Part shown: one piece after another, positions 1 through 9,426 of the stretch
How the letters are laid out: every line of letters begins with the position of its first letter
Numbering within the stretch: the stretch's first letter is position 1
Assembly: GCA_018970845.1 (NCBI GenBank)
Contig: JAGWVO010000034.1
Coordinates: 1 to 16,219, forward strand
Length of the DNA: 16,219 bases
DNA from: Planctomycetota bacterium
GTDB lineage: Bacteria > Planctomycetota > Planctomycetia > Gemmatales > Gemmataceae
Reading direction: 5' to 3'
Notes under the pieces: model-generated
The model's database searches: none
What the model was told of the DNA's origin: nothing
The model's input: the letters and a program-made list of their open reading frames with translations, nothing else
Program-made: the position numbers and the translations under genes

Positions 1-1
1 G

Positions 2-3000
2 CTGAACCAGAACAGCTCCACCGCGGGCTTCAACCCGCAAATCAACCTCACGGCCACCGATGTCACCAACAGCGGCACGCCCGTCAGCCTGACCGTGCGG
101 CCCTTCGCGGTGACGCAGGTGAACGATCCGCCCGACCTTTCCACCGCCGCGCCGCTCGTGGTTGCCGAGGGCGGCAACGCCGCCATGACCCGGGCCCAGC
201 TCGCCTCCAGCGACAACAACCTCGACCCCGACATCGCCACCGGCCAGCAGGTGGTCGACCAGCAGATGATCCAGGTCAACTCGCTGCCGGGCAAGGGTAC
301 GCTCTCCTACAAGGGCGGCCTGGTCGCGGTCGGTTCCGTGATCCCCGTCTCCAACATGGCCAGCCTTCGCTACACCCACACGGGCGGCGACATTCCCACA
401 CCGGACTCCGACAGCTTCAATGTCACCGTCAGCGACGGCGGCGGCGGTTCCACCAACGGCAGCATCACCGTGACCATCACCCCGGTGAATGTGGCCCCGA
501 CCGCCGGCGGGGCCCCCTCGCTTTATGAGGGCCAGATCAAGGTTGTGGCGCCGGCCATCAACCTCGGCGACAGCTTCGACACCCTCGCCAACTCCACGAT
601 CGTCATCGACACCATCGTCACCGGCAACCAGGGCGACTTCTTCATCGATGCCAACGGCAACAACATCCTCGACACGGGCGAGGCGCTCTCCGGCAGCGTG
701 ACGCTCAGCCCCTCGCAACGCTCGAGCCTGTCCACCCAGCTCAAGTTCCGGCACAACGGCGCCGAACCGAACGCCCCCACCGGCGTGAGCGCGCCCTCCT
801 ACCGCATCAGCGTCACCGACGCCGGCGGCGGCACCGGCACCCCGGCCGGCCCCGTCGTGGCAACCATCCCGTTGTCCGTGATTCCCAACAACGACGACCC
901 GACCCTGGCCAACTCCCACGGAACCACGGGCACCGCCATGGTGGTCAACGAGCGGTCGACCACCCTCATTGGCAACACGAGGCTGAGAATCTCCGACGCC
1001 GACCGCGACCCCGCAGACCCGTCCAACACCACCCCGACCGCCCAACTCGTCTATACCATCGGCACACGGCCGACACAGGGTGAACTCCAGTTCTTCGTGC
1101 TGGGAGCCTGGCGGGTTCTGGGCAATGGCGCACGGTTCACCCAGGCCGATGTCGACAACAACCTCCTTCGCTATGTCCAAACCACCAATGTTGCCGCGCA
1201 GACCGCCGACAGCTTCACCTTCACGGTGCGCGACTCGGCCTTCGGATACGATGTGTGGACCGATCCCGCCAACCCCACGGGCGGCCGGGAAGGCGGCCTG
1301 CGCAACACGCCCACCGGGCCGATCGCCGCGCAGACTTTCCACATCAGCATCACACCCGTCAGCGGCATCACCGGTGGCTCAAGCCCGGGAGCGCCAACGC
1401 CGGGCTATGGACCTGTCACCTATAATTTCGACCCCACGAATGGCATGTTGAGCAGCAACAGCATCGCCGGCGGCTCCTGGCTCGAGGCCAATGTCGGGGC
1501 CGCCGGCGGCGGTTATGTCATCTCCTCGGCCATGCTCTCCTACACCATCACCCGCACCGACACCGTGAACAGCGTCTCCGTGGTCGTGGCTCCATCGGAG
1601 ACGGTGTACACCCTCACTTCCCAGCCACCCCATGGTTCCGCGCAGCGGCAAGTGGGCTCGGGATGGCAGGCGATCGCCACCTATGACCAGTTCACCCAGG
1701 CCGACATCAACGCCAACCGCATCCGCTTTGTCCATGATGGCAGCGAGGACCATGTCGCCAGCTTTGGCTACACGGTCAGCGACGGCACGGCCAAATCGTA
1801 TTCCGCGAGCTTCACCGTCGATGTCACCCCCACCAACGATCGCCCCGGCGCCGGCGGCGGTTCGGCCCAGGTGACAGAAGGCGACGGAAACGCGGTGCGG
1901 TTGACGACCACCGCCGTCGGCATGAGCGACGCCGATGGCAGCCTCGACGGCAAGACGGGCGAGGGCCTCGCTGATTTCCTGTGGTTCAGGATCACCGGAC
2001 CCGCCGTCGACGGCTCGGGAACCGCCCGAGGCGCGCTTGAACGCTGGGACGGTTCGGCATGGGGACCGGTCTCGACAACCGACTGGCTGCCCTCCACGCT
2101 GCTTTCGGCGAGCGCCGGTGGCGGAACATCGGGCCTGCGGTATAAGCATGACGGCAGCGAACCGCTGGCCTACACCGGGGGCGCCAAGGTCTCCTTCCCC
2201 TATGTCGTGCGTGACGACCTGGCCAATCCCGGCAACCCGTTCGCCACCAACACCACCACCCCGGCCAACACCGATGGCTCGGCCCAAAGCAACGAAAGCG
2301 CGCCCGGCACCACCACGGTCAACATCGTTCCCGTGAACAACGCCCCCCGAATCGCCGACAAGCCCGGTGACGCCGACCCAACCATCGGCGGCACCATCAC
2401 CGACGGCGGCGTCCTCACAGGGGTGAACGAGGTGCTGGCCGGCGTGCCCGAGGGTGCCATCGTCACCATCACCAGCGCCCACCTGACGGCGATCGACCAG
2501 GACAGCACCATCACCCAGCGGCAGTTCCGCATCACCTCTCTTCCGGCCAGCGGCGTCCTGCAGATGAACGGCAAGTTGCTGGGCGTCAACTCCACCTTCA
2601 CGCAGAAGGACATCGACGACGGCCTCGTGTCCTACTGGCACATCGGCGCGGAAGTCGGGGCGCCCATCACCGACGGCCTGGGAACCTACCACGACAAGTT
2701 CCATTTCGTGGTGAACGACGGCGTGCTGGAGGATAGCGGCACAGGCTCTCCCCACTTCAACACCTTCCTCATCACGGTGGCGCCGGCGAACAGGGCCCCC
2801 CTAGTCACCGCGCCCATGGCGACTGTCTTGATCGGCAGCACCACGCCGTCGTTGAATCCCATCGCGGGATTCACCATCGCCGATCCCGACCTCACCAATG
2901 GAATCATCACCGGCGAGACCGATTTCGTGCAGGTGACGGTTCGGCTCCTCGACGCGGCCACCGATGTTCCGTTCACCAACTACGCCACCGGGTTCGCGGG

Positions 3001-6000
3001 CGGGGGCGTTAGCTTCGGATATGCCTCCCAAAGCGGGGGCCCATGGGCCGTGACACAATCGGGAACGAATGGGATCCTCCAATTCCAGGGCACCCGCGCC
3101 CAGGTGAATGCCGCCCTCGCCGGCCTGACCGTGACATTCGCCAACGACATCGACGCGACCATCAAGCTGGAGGTCATCGCGGATGACAGGTTGAGGAACG
3201 CCTCGGGCGTTCTCGATGCCAGCGGCAGCGATGCCAATGGTGGCGAGTTGAACGAGGGGGGTGGCGCGGTTCCCTCGACGGTATACGACTGGGCCACGGC
3301 AACCGTCGTGCCCGCCATTTCCAAGAACATCAGTTCGGCCATCGCGACCCTGCTTGTCTCCACGGTGAACGACCCGGCTGTTTTCACCGGCCCTTCGGGA
3401 ACGGCGACCATCGACGAGGACACGCGAACCTTGATCACGGGCCCGTTTGTCGTCGCCGACACCGAATCGGCGGCGTTCGGCACGCCAGTGACCGTGACGA
3501 TTTCCGTCCCCGCGGGCCATGGCTCGATGGATGTCGCCGGAACGGGCGCCCAAACCACCTTCACCCCCGCGGGCGGCAAGGCCATCGCCATCTCCGGTGA
3601 CAACACGCGTTCGCTCACCCTCACCGGCCGCGCCGCCGACATCCAGGCCTTGTTGAACCAGCGCAACTTCGCGGACAGCGCGATCGACACGGCGGCAGGC
3701 CTGTTCTTCACCAGCGCCCTCAACTCGAACCACGACCTCAACGGCACGGATACGGGCGATGTGACGATCACGCTGGCGTTCGATGATGCCGGTTCACGCG
3801 TCGGCGACAATGTCGGCAGCGGCAGCGTCGCCAGCAACCCTTCCAACATCACCATTCCCGTTTCCATCACGGCGATCAACGACGCGCCGGTGGTCAACGG
3901 AACCAGCACGACCCTGGTCATCGCGACCGCCGGTCCTATGGCCGTTGGCGGATTCTCCATCACCGATGTCGATTCGGATGACGGTTTCATCACCGGCGAG
4001 TTCGATTTCGTCCGGGCGCAGGTGCGTCTCCTGGATGCCAGCGGCAATCCCCTGGCGCTGGCCGACTACGGCACGCGCAACATCGTGCTCGGCACCACGG
4101 CCAGCGGCCACAACGCCACGGTGAGCACCACCCTCGACGGCTCGAAAAAAGCCCTCGGAATCAGCGGTACGCTCACCCAGGTCAACGACTACCTCGCCGG
4201 TCTGCAGGTCTCCTTCGGAACCACGCTCGCCGACGGCAACATCGACACCCTGTACTCCATCGAGGTCGTCGCCGACGACCGGCTCCGCGACAGTTCCGGC
4301 GCGCTCACCGGCGGCGCCAACGGCGGCGCGAACAACCAGCAGGCCAGCCTGCCCGCCGTACCCTCCACCGACACCTTCGACCCGTACGCCACCAAGGTCG
4401 CCACCTACGCCCTCTACAATGTCACCTCCAACAACCGCCCCCTGTTCGTCTCCAGCATCAACGACCCCGGCAGCATCACCGCGGCCAACATCACGGTGAA
4501 CGAGGGCAACGCCACTCTCCCCCTCAACTCGACCAACGGCAACATCTCCATCGCCGACCCCGACGACAACGGCGCCTCCACCCTCACCGCCACCGTCACC
4601 GTCGGCGCCGGAACCATCTCCGCCGTCGGCGGATCTGGCGGCACCGTCTCGGGCACCGGCACCACCTCCGTCACCATCACGGGCACCGAAGCCCAACTCA
4701 ACTCCCGACTGCGAAACATCACGATCGCCTTCCCCGACCCGCCGGGCGCCGCCACCGCCGCCAACTGGAACGGCACCTTCACCGTCACCGTCGTCTACCG
4801 CGACGACGGCAACACCGGAACCAGGCCGGCAAGCCTGACAGGCGACACCAATGCCCCGGCGGCCAATCCGGGTGACTTCGACTATGAGGATGGCACCTCC
4901 AATGTCCTGATCACCACACGCCAAATCACCGTCACCGTGACGCCTGTGAACAATGCACCCACGCGGACCGACGCCAATCCCGTCACCCTGCTTGCCGTCA
5001 ACGAGGATGTGCCCGGCGGCGCCGGTTCCACACCCCCCGGCGACACGGTCGCCAACCTGTTCGGCCCCAAGTTCAGCGACGCTTTCGACAACATCACGGG
5101 TGGCTCCGCGTCGAACCTGATGGCCGGCATCGCCATCACCACCAACAATGCCGTGGCAACCCAAGGCATCTGGCAATATTCGACCAACGGCACCACCTGG
5201 ACCAACCTGCCCGTCGTCGGCACGACGACGGCGCTCCTGCTGAAGCCCGCCGACTTCCTGCGTTTCGTCCCCGCGGCGAATTACCATGGCACACCGGGAA
5301 GCCTTGTCGTCCGCCTGGTTGACAACAGCGGAGGCGCGCTCACCACGGGCAACACCGCCGATGTTTCCAACGACACCAACTTGTCGGGAGGCAATACCCG
5401 CTTCAGCAACTCGAGCAACGCCGTCACGCTCAACACCACCGTGACGAATGTCAACGACAGGCCCGCGGGTGCCAACGCGACCCTGGCGGCCATCAATGAG
5501 GACGACACGAATCCACCCGGAGCCACCGTCGCCACCTTGGGATTCGGTTACTCCGACATCATCGACAATCAAACCGGCATCACGGGTGGTGGCAATGCCG
5601 CCACCGCCTTCGGGGGCATCGCCATCGTCGGCAATGCCGCCAACTCCGCCACCGAGGGAGTTTGGGAGTACAAGCCTGTCTCGGGAAGTTGGACGACCAT
5701 CGGCGGCGGGGGCAGCGCTCCCTCCGACTCGGCAGCCATCACCCTGCCGACCGGCGCCAGCCTGCGGTTCCTGCCCAACGCCAACTACAACGGCACTCCC
5801 GGGACCCTGTCCATTCGAGTTGCCGATTCCAACCGCGCCTTCAGCGCCAGTTCGAACATCAGTTCCAACCTCACATCCACCGACACCTGGTCCACAGCCG
5901 TCACCCTCGGCACAACGGTGAACAAGCGCAATGACGCCCCGGCGTTCACCCATGCGGCGGCTTTTCCAACTTTGCGAAATCCGATTGATCGCTCGGACGC

Positions 6001-7564
6001 TCGCGAAAGCGTCACCGCCGCGGGGACGGTTACCATCGATCCGGTGAACCTGCTCACCATGGGCGCGGTTTCCGACATCGATTTGGCCACCACGGGCGGT
6101 CTGAATGCCGCGGTCTTCGGGGCCGGCAGCATCACCGTCACGCTCACCAATGGCCTCCCGGGCGACACCCTGTTCCTGAAGCCGTTCCCCGCGCCTCCCG
6201 CTGTGCAGTCGATTGTCGGCGGCACGGGCAGCACGCCGCTGGTGATCAGCCTGAACCAAGGCACAACCCTCAGCCAGGTGAAGGCCCTCCTCGAGGCGAT
6301 CCAGTTCAAGCATGCCGGAAGCAGTCCGTCGGGCGCGGATTCCTCGCGGGCTTATGAAGTGGTTCTGAGCGATGGCAATAATCTGCAATCGGGCGGCAAC
6401 GCGGGCGGGGCGACGGCGCTTGACTCCGCCACCATCAGCGGAACGATCACCATCCAGAAGGCCATATCCGCCTGGCTGGAACCTTGGGCCACGCCGTTCT
6501 TCATGGGCAACTTCGCGGGCAGCACCGCGCCCGGGTCCCCATCGCCATCGACTTCTTCGCAACTGTTCGCCGACGGGGGCAAGACCAACCTGGCCGGACT
6601 CACCTACCTCATCACCTTCAGCGACTCCGTGAAGAACCTCGAACGCAACGCGATCATGATCACCAGTTCGCAGGGTGGTACCACCTCCATGGGCGGTGGA
6701 AGGATCACCAGCCTTTTCAACATTCCCGGCACCAACTTCAGGCGCTGGAGGCTCGACATCCTCCCCACAAGCCCCACCACCGCCATGACCCTTTCCGTGC
6801 AGGTAAGGGCCGGAATGTACCGCAACGATGCCGGCAACACGGGCGATCAGTCCAACATCGTCGCGGCGCAGACATTCCGAAACCTCACCAACAGGGCGAG
6901 CCTCGCGGTCGCGAGCGGTGGTCAGGCGCTTGGCACCACCTTCGGAACCATTGCCGGTACTCCTTCCAACCGCATCCCCCTCACGCTGACGCTCACCCGC
7001 CCCGTCGACGCCTCCACTGTCACCACAGGCGCGTTCAGGACCACCAACGCCACCATCGCCAGCATTTCGCCAGCCACTGGAATGGCGAACACCTTCACGC
7101 TATCGCTGGATGTGGGCGCCTCGGCCACCGGCGCCGTGAAGGTGCAGTTCACAGGCGCGGGCGTCAGGGACGACTACGGCAACGGCGCCCTCGCCTCGCA
7201 GGAACTGTCGTGGCGGCGGGATGTGACGCCACCCACCCTGCTGCCTTCCACGAGGATCGTCTCGGGAAGGCTGAACCAGACGGTGTCGGTGGCCGTGAGG
7301 TTCTCGGAAGCGCTTTCGACCACCACCGCGTCACAGCTTCAAGCCATGTTCGAGATAGTCAGGTCCACCGACATGGCCCAAACCAGTCTTGGTTCCGGCG
7401 GCATCACCGTTTCCGGCTCGGGAAGTTCCTTCACGGTCAGGTTCACCATCACCGAACGAGGCAATCATAGGCTGAGACTCAAGTCGTCTGGCCCGATGCC
7501 CACCGACATATTCGGGAACGCCCTGTTGTCAAGCACCACCGAATTCAGCATCAGCATCACCTAG
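2..7564 (+). CDS. Giant cadherin/CSPG-repeat surface or secreted protein (5' end outside window)
   Basis: The frame is open from base 2 with no stop before the TAG at 7562-7564. The GTG at 95 is an internal codon, because the 31 codons before it continue the same repeat style. At least 2,520 residues are visible. The protein is a chain of beta-sandwich repeats of the cadherin-like/CSPG type, with cores such as FTQADVDNNLLRYVQ and DSFNVTVSDGGG. About twelve linkers of the form VNDxP, VNNAP or INDAP separate them (for example near 120, 2335, 3368, 3880, 4460, 4950 and 5453). From about 6470 the repeats give way to bacterial Ig-like domains, and the protein ends in FSISIT. I see no LPxTG motif, PEP-CTERM, terminal membrane helix or type IX sorting domain, so export and attachment are unresolved. 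Family knowledge suggests adhesion or matrix building with Ca2+ binding; that role is inferred. It is rich in Thr, Asn, Gly and Ser and nearly lacks Cys. The start and any signal peptide lie upstream of the window. Confidence 0.9.
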   Translation: MNQNSSTAGFNPQINLTATDVTNSGTPVSLTVRPFAVTQVNDPPDLSTAAPLVVAEGGNAAMTRAQLASSDNNLDPDIATGQQVVDQQMIQVNSLPGKGTLSYKGGLVAVGSVIPVSNMASLRYTHTGGDIPTPDSDSFNVTVSDGGGGSTNGSITVTITPVNVAPTAGGAPSLYEGQIKVVAPAINLGDSFDTLANSTIVIDTIVTGNQGDFFIDANGNNILDTGEALSGSVTLSPSQRSSLSTQLKFRHNGAEPNAPTGVSAPSYRISVTDAGGGTGTPAGPVVATIPLSVIPNNDDPTLANSHGTTGTAMVVNERSTTLIGNTRLRISDADRDPADPSNTTPTAQLVYTIGTRPTQGELQFFVLGAWRVLGNGARFTQADVDNNLLRYVQTTNVAAQTADSFTFTVRDSAFGYDVWTDPANPTGGREGGLRNTPTGPIAAQTFHISITPVSGITGGSSPGAPTPGYGPVTYNFDPTNGMLSSNSIAGGSWLEANVGAAGGGYVISSAMLSYTITRTDTVNSVSVVVAPSETVYTLTSQPPHGSAQRQVGSGWQAIATYDQFTQADINANRIRFVHDGSEDHVASFGYTVSDGTAKSYSASFTVDVTPTNDRPGAGGGSAQVTEGDGNAVRLTTTAVGMSDADGSLDGKTGEGLADFLWFRITGPAVDGSGTARGALERWDGSAWGPVSTTDWLPSTLLSASAGGGTSGLRYKHDGSEPLAYTGGAKVSFPYVVRDDLANPGNPFATNTTTPANTDGSAQSNESAPGTTTVNIVPVNNAPRIADKPGDADPTIGGTITDGGVLTGVNEVLAGVPEGAIVTITSAHLTAIDQDSTITQRQFRITSLPASGVLQMNGKLLGVNSTFTQKDIDDGLVSYWHIGAEVGAPITDGLGTYHDKFHFVVNDGVLEDSGTGSPHFNTFLITVAPANRAPLVTAPMATVLIGSTTPSLNPIAGFTIADPDLTNGIITGETDFVQVTVRLLDAATDVPFTNYATGFAGGGVSFGYASQSGGPWAVTQSGTNGILQFQGTRAQVNAALAGLTVTFANDIDATIKLEVIADDRLRNASGVLDASGSDANGGELNEGGGAVPSTVYDWATATVVPAISKNISSAIATLLVSTVNDPAVFTGPSGTATIDEDTRTLITGPFVVADTESAAFGTPVTVTISVPAGHGSMDVAGTGAQTTFTPAGGKAIAISGDNTRSLTLTGRAADIQALLNQRNFADSAIDTAAGLFFTSALNSNHDLNGTDTGDVTITLAFDDAGSRVGDNVGSGSVASNPSNITIPVSITAINDAPVVNGTSTTLVIATAGPMAVGGFSITDVDSDDGFITGEFDFVRAQVRLLDASGNPLALADYGTRNIVLGTTASGHNATVSTTLDGSKKALGISGTLTQVNDYLAGLQVSFGTTLADGNIDTLYSIEVVADDRLRDSSGALTGGANGGANNQQASLPAVPSTDTFDPYATKVATYALYNVTSNNRPLFVSSINDPGSITAANITVNEGNATLPLNSTNGNISIADPDDNGASTLTATVTVGAGTISAVGGSGGTVSGTGTTSVTITGTEAQLNSRLRNITIAFPDPPGAATAANWNGTFTVTVVYRDDGNTGTRPASLTGDTNAPAANPGDFDYEDGTSNVLITTRQITVTVTPVNNAPTRTDANPVTLLAVNEDVPGGAGSTPPGDTVANLFGPKFSDAFDNITGGSASNLMAGIAITTNNAVATQGIWQYSTNGTTWTNLPVVGTTTALLLKPADFLRFVPAANYHGTPGSLVVRLVDNSGGALTTGNTADVSNDTNLSGGNTRFSNSSNAVTLNTTVTNVNDRPAGANATLAAINEDDTNPPGATVATLGFGYSDIIDNQTGITGGGNAATAFGGIAIVGNAANSATEGVWEYKPVSGSWTTIGGGGSAPSDSAAITLPTGASLRFLPNANYNGTPGTLSIRVADSNRAFSASSNISSNLTSTDTWSTAVTLGTTVNKRNDAPAFTHAAAFPTLRNPIDRSDARESVTAAGTVTIDPVNLLTMGAVSDIDLATTGGLNAAVFGAGSITVTLTNGLPGDTLFLKPFPAPPAVQSIVGGTGSTPLVISLNQGTTLSQVKALLEAIQFKHAGSSPSGADSSRAYEVVLSDGNNLQSGGNAGGATALDSATISGTITIQKAISAWLEPWATPFFMGNFAGSTAPGSPSPSTSSQLFADGGKTNLAGLTYLITFSDSVKNLERNAIMITSSQGGTTSMGGGRITSLFNIPGTNFRRWRLDILPTSPTTAMTLSVQVRAGMYRNDAGNTGDQSNIVAAQTFRNLTNRASLAVASGGQALGTTFGTIAGTPSNRIPLTLTLTRPVDASTVTTGAFRTTNATIASISPATGMANTFTLSLDVGASATGAVKVQFTGAGVRDDYGNGALASQELSWRRDVTPPTLLPSTRIVSGRLNQTVSVAVRFSEALSTTTASQLQAMFEIVRSTDMAQTSLGSGGITVSGSGSSFTVRFTITERGNHRLRLKSSGPMPTDIFGNALLSSTTEFSISIT
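2867..4456 (+). repeat. Duplicated protein module A (copies 2867-3364 and 3950-4456)
   Basis: These are two copies of a module of about 166-169 residues inside the giant CDS, separated by 585 bases encoding an unrelated repeat. Shared landmarks in the same order are GF(T/S)I, then ITGE(T/F)DFV, then VRLLDA, then a run resembling LxGLxVxF, then (I/V)EVIADDRLR or EVVADDRLR with a Ser-Gly-Leu-like stretch, then AVPST, and finally a VND/IND linker. The similarity is visible in protein but has diverged in DNA, so the duplication is old or recombination is not homogenising it. Confidence 0.8.
5000..5926 (+). repeat. Tandem protein module B (copies 5000-5449 and 5495-5926)
   Basis: These are two neighbouring copies of about 144-150 residues inside the giant CDS, joined by a 45-base linker coding for VNDRPAGANATLAAI. 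Both copies contain, in order: NED, a Pro-Gly patch, GxxxSDxxDN, a Gly-Asn rich loop, GIAI, (Q/E)G(I/V)W(Q/E)Y, W(T)xL/I, LRF(V/L)P, AN and Y(H/N)GTPG(S/T)L. The last motifs are typical of repeats in large bacterial surface proteins. This is the clearest internal tandem duplication in the window. Confidence 0.85.
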
Positions 7565-8052
7565 AGCGGGATTCAGAATCATGGATCGCACAAAATGACC
7601 GAACATCCTGCTTGTAAACTGATGACCGTGTTTTCGGATGCGATAGCTTGAAATTCCCGACGGTTGAATCCTGGCCCCTCACTTCGTTCAGGGCTCCTAC
7701 GCGCCGATCTTCCTTGAATGGCCACAAGTACCAGTCCTTTCAACGCTTAAGAGCCCTGAACGAAAATTAGGGGCGGGCAAATCACGCCGGGAATCCCGAC
7801 CTTGGCCCTGAAATCCACTTCCGCAAGGGAACCCGTCGCTGCGAACTCGGTTTCGATTGTTCCGCGAAATGGAAGCCTGCCTTGAATCGACCTGGCACTC
7901 CGAATGGAAGCTTGATGCGGCCGCGGCCCGTTTCAAATCCCGTCTTTCATGCCAATCATGGTTTTGAAAACGGCTCTCCCGTTCCATGGGAATGAGTGAG
8001 GCCTTGTTCCCGATCGGAAGGAGGGGCCGACATGGTGGGCACGCGCCCGGCC
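7565..8052. other. Convergent intergenic region with no supportable gene
   Basis: This is 488 bases between the stop of the giant + strand gene and the stop of the minus-strand beta-helix gene. It is less GC-rich in appearance than its neighbours and has no ORF with believable composition. An open minus-strand frame that runs across it (7697-9151) is a shadow of the beta-helix gene and reads as His/Arg/Gln-rich. The one structured element is the inverted repeat at 7674-7774. I see no tRNA, no canonical T-tract terminator and no transposase fragment. Confidence 0.6.
7674..7774. repeat. Long imperfect inverted repeat between convergent genes
   Basis: The left arm at 7674-7696 is complementary to the right arm at 7751-7774. 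Fourteen consecutive pairs (GAGCCCTGAACGAA in the right arm) and six more (AGGGGC) flank a small mismatch of GTG against AATT. The spacer is 54 bases. The position between two converging stop codons fits a bidirectional terminator or RNA-stabilising stem. The long spacer and the lack of a U-tract fit better with a REP-like or MITE-like dispersed repeat. The function is not decided by the sequence. Confidence 0.7.
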
Positions 8053-9426
8053 TCAAGGCACATAGTTGACAAGGACGATGTTGAAGTCGGCATCCGAGAG
8101 GTTGTTGAAGGTGTCCGGGTCGGTGTCGACCCCGAAATTCACCTTGAGGGATCCCACGCTTGATCCCGCGGATAGCGACATCTCGTCCTGCCCGGCTCCA
8201 AGGCTGATGTTCACCAGTTGCGCCACCGACGAGTTCTCCTCGAAGGTCACGCTGTCGGTGCCCGAACCGCCGAAGTAGGTGAGGGCCCTGCCGACCGTGG
8301 CCGAGGCCACGCCGTTGAGGCCGAGTTGAAGCTCGTTGCGGTCGGCCACGCCGCCGGCGTCGTTGCCCAGGGCCGCCCAGATCGATCCCAAAATCTCCAC
8401 ATCGACGATGGTGGCGATGTTGATGATGTCGTTGCCGTTGCCGCCCTTGAACGAGGCGTCGCCCTCGATCGTGGCGTTGTCGATGGTGACGGTGTTGGTG
8501 CCGTTGCCCAGGGAAATCCTCAGGGATGTGTCGATGGTGGTGGCGTTTGCGTCGCTGAGGGTGAGTTCGTCGTCGTTGTTGCCGCCGGTGACAACCAGGC
8601 TTCCCGCGATGGCCACGGTGCCGTTTTCGGAGATGGCCACCGCGTTGTCGCCGTTGCCCAGCCCGAGGTTGACATCGCCAGTGATCGCCAGCCCGTCGAG
8701 GGCAACCGTGTCTTCGCGTTCGTTCGAACTGTAGCCAAGGTTGCCCTTGATGTTCACGGCGGCCGCCGAGCCGTTGATGGTGAGGGAGTTGTTGAACGCC
8801 TGCTGAGCCGGGTTGGTGACCTGGAGGCCGGCGATCGTGACGCCGCCGCCGGCATCCGGCGAGAGGTTGACGGTGTTGAAGCTGAGAACCGAGGCGAAGC
8901 CGCGGAGATCGAGGGTGCCGCTGGAGGAGGTCAGGGAATCGGCGCCGTTGCCGCCGTTGATGCTGAACAGCCTGCCCACGGCGACCGAATCGGCGGAGTT
9001 GGCGTTGGCGATGAAGACCTGGTCGTTGCCGTTGCCGGTGTTGATGCTCACCGTGCCTGAGACAAACCCAGAGCCCCTGACGGAATTCTGGATGTTGATG
9101 ATGTCGGCGTTGTTGCCGGAATTGATGGTGAGGTTGCCGGGAATGCGCCACGAGCCGCCCGCGGCCCTGGGTTCGATGGTGATGATGTCTCCGCCATCGC
9201 CGCCGGTGACGGTGATTCCCGAGGTGATGTTGTAGCCGGAGGCGTTGCCGACAGGGGCGCCGTTGAAGCTGAGGCGGAAGTTGTTGGCGGCGCCAAGGAG
9301 TTCGAGTTCGCCGCCGCGGTAATCGAGGCGCACGGAGAGGGCGCCCCGGGCGAAGCTGATTCCCGCGACGGCGGGAACCTCGCGGCGTTCGAGATATTCA
9401 AGTTGGGGCAGGAATGCGCCTTCCAT
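8053..9426 (-). CDS. Beta-helical RTX-like repeat protein with planctomycete LExLExR N-terminus
   Basis: This encodes 457 residues with a TGA stop at 8053-8055. The ATG at 9426 is chosen because AAGGAG lies 7 bases upstream and the protein then opens with LPQLEYLERREVPA, the N-terminal pattern common on planctomycete extracellular proteins. The same frame stays open further upstream to 10101, but that part is antisense to purQ and has no protein-like character. From residue 75 the chain shows glycine/aspartate turns like the RTX nonapeptide GGxGxDxhx, at about 75, 103, 130, 158, 257, 281, 307, 328, 386 and 410. Many are 22-28 residues apart, with short alternating hydrophobic strands between. 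This suggests a right-handed parallel beta-helix with one turn motif per rung. There is no classical hydrophobic signal peptide, catalytic motif or membrane anchor. It is probably exported, possibly Ca2+-binding, and structural or adhesive; this role is inference. Cys is absent. Confidence 0.85.
   Translation of the reverse strand: MEGAFLPQLEYLERREVPAVAGISFARGALSVRLDYRGGELELLGAANNFRLSFNGAPVGNASGYNITSGITVTGGDGGDIITIEPRAAGGSWRIPGNLTINSGNNADIINIQNSVRGSGFVSGTVSINTGNGNDQVFIANANSADSVAVGRLFSINGGNGADSLTSSSGTLDLRGFASVLSFNTVNLSPDAGGGVTIAGLQVTNPAQQAFNNSLTINGSAAAVNIKGNLGYSSNEREDTVALDGLAITGDVNLGLGNGDNAVAISENGTVAIAGSLVVTGGNNDDELTLSDANATTIDTSLRISLGNGTNTVTIDNATIEGDASFKGGNGNDIINIATIVDVEILGSIWAALGNDAGGVADRNELQLGLNGVASATVGRALTYFGGSGTDSVTFEENSSVAQLVNISLGAGQDEMSLSAGSSVGSLKVNFGVDTDPDTFNNLSDADFNIVLVNYVP

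Noticed and set aside
3794..6562. A 922-codon open frame on the minus strand opposite the giant repeat gene (others at 1379-2755 and 2801-3733)
   Set aside because: It reads as Arg/Gly/Asp/Val-rich low-complexity sequence without domains. It is a by-product of GC-biased third positions in a long coding region on the other strand.
2..7564. CRISPR array, phage tail fibre or polymorphic toxin reading of the repetitive giant gene
   Set aside because: The repeats are protein-level domains of 100-170 residues, not short DNA repeats with spacers. There is no toxin domain at the C-terminus and no phage genes nearby.
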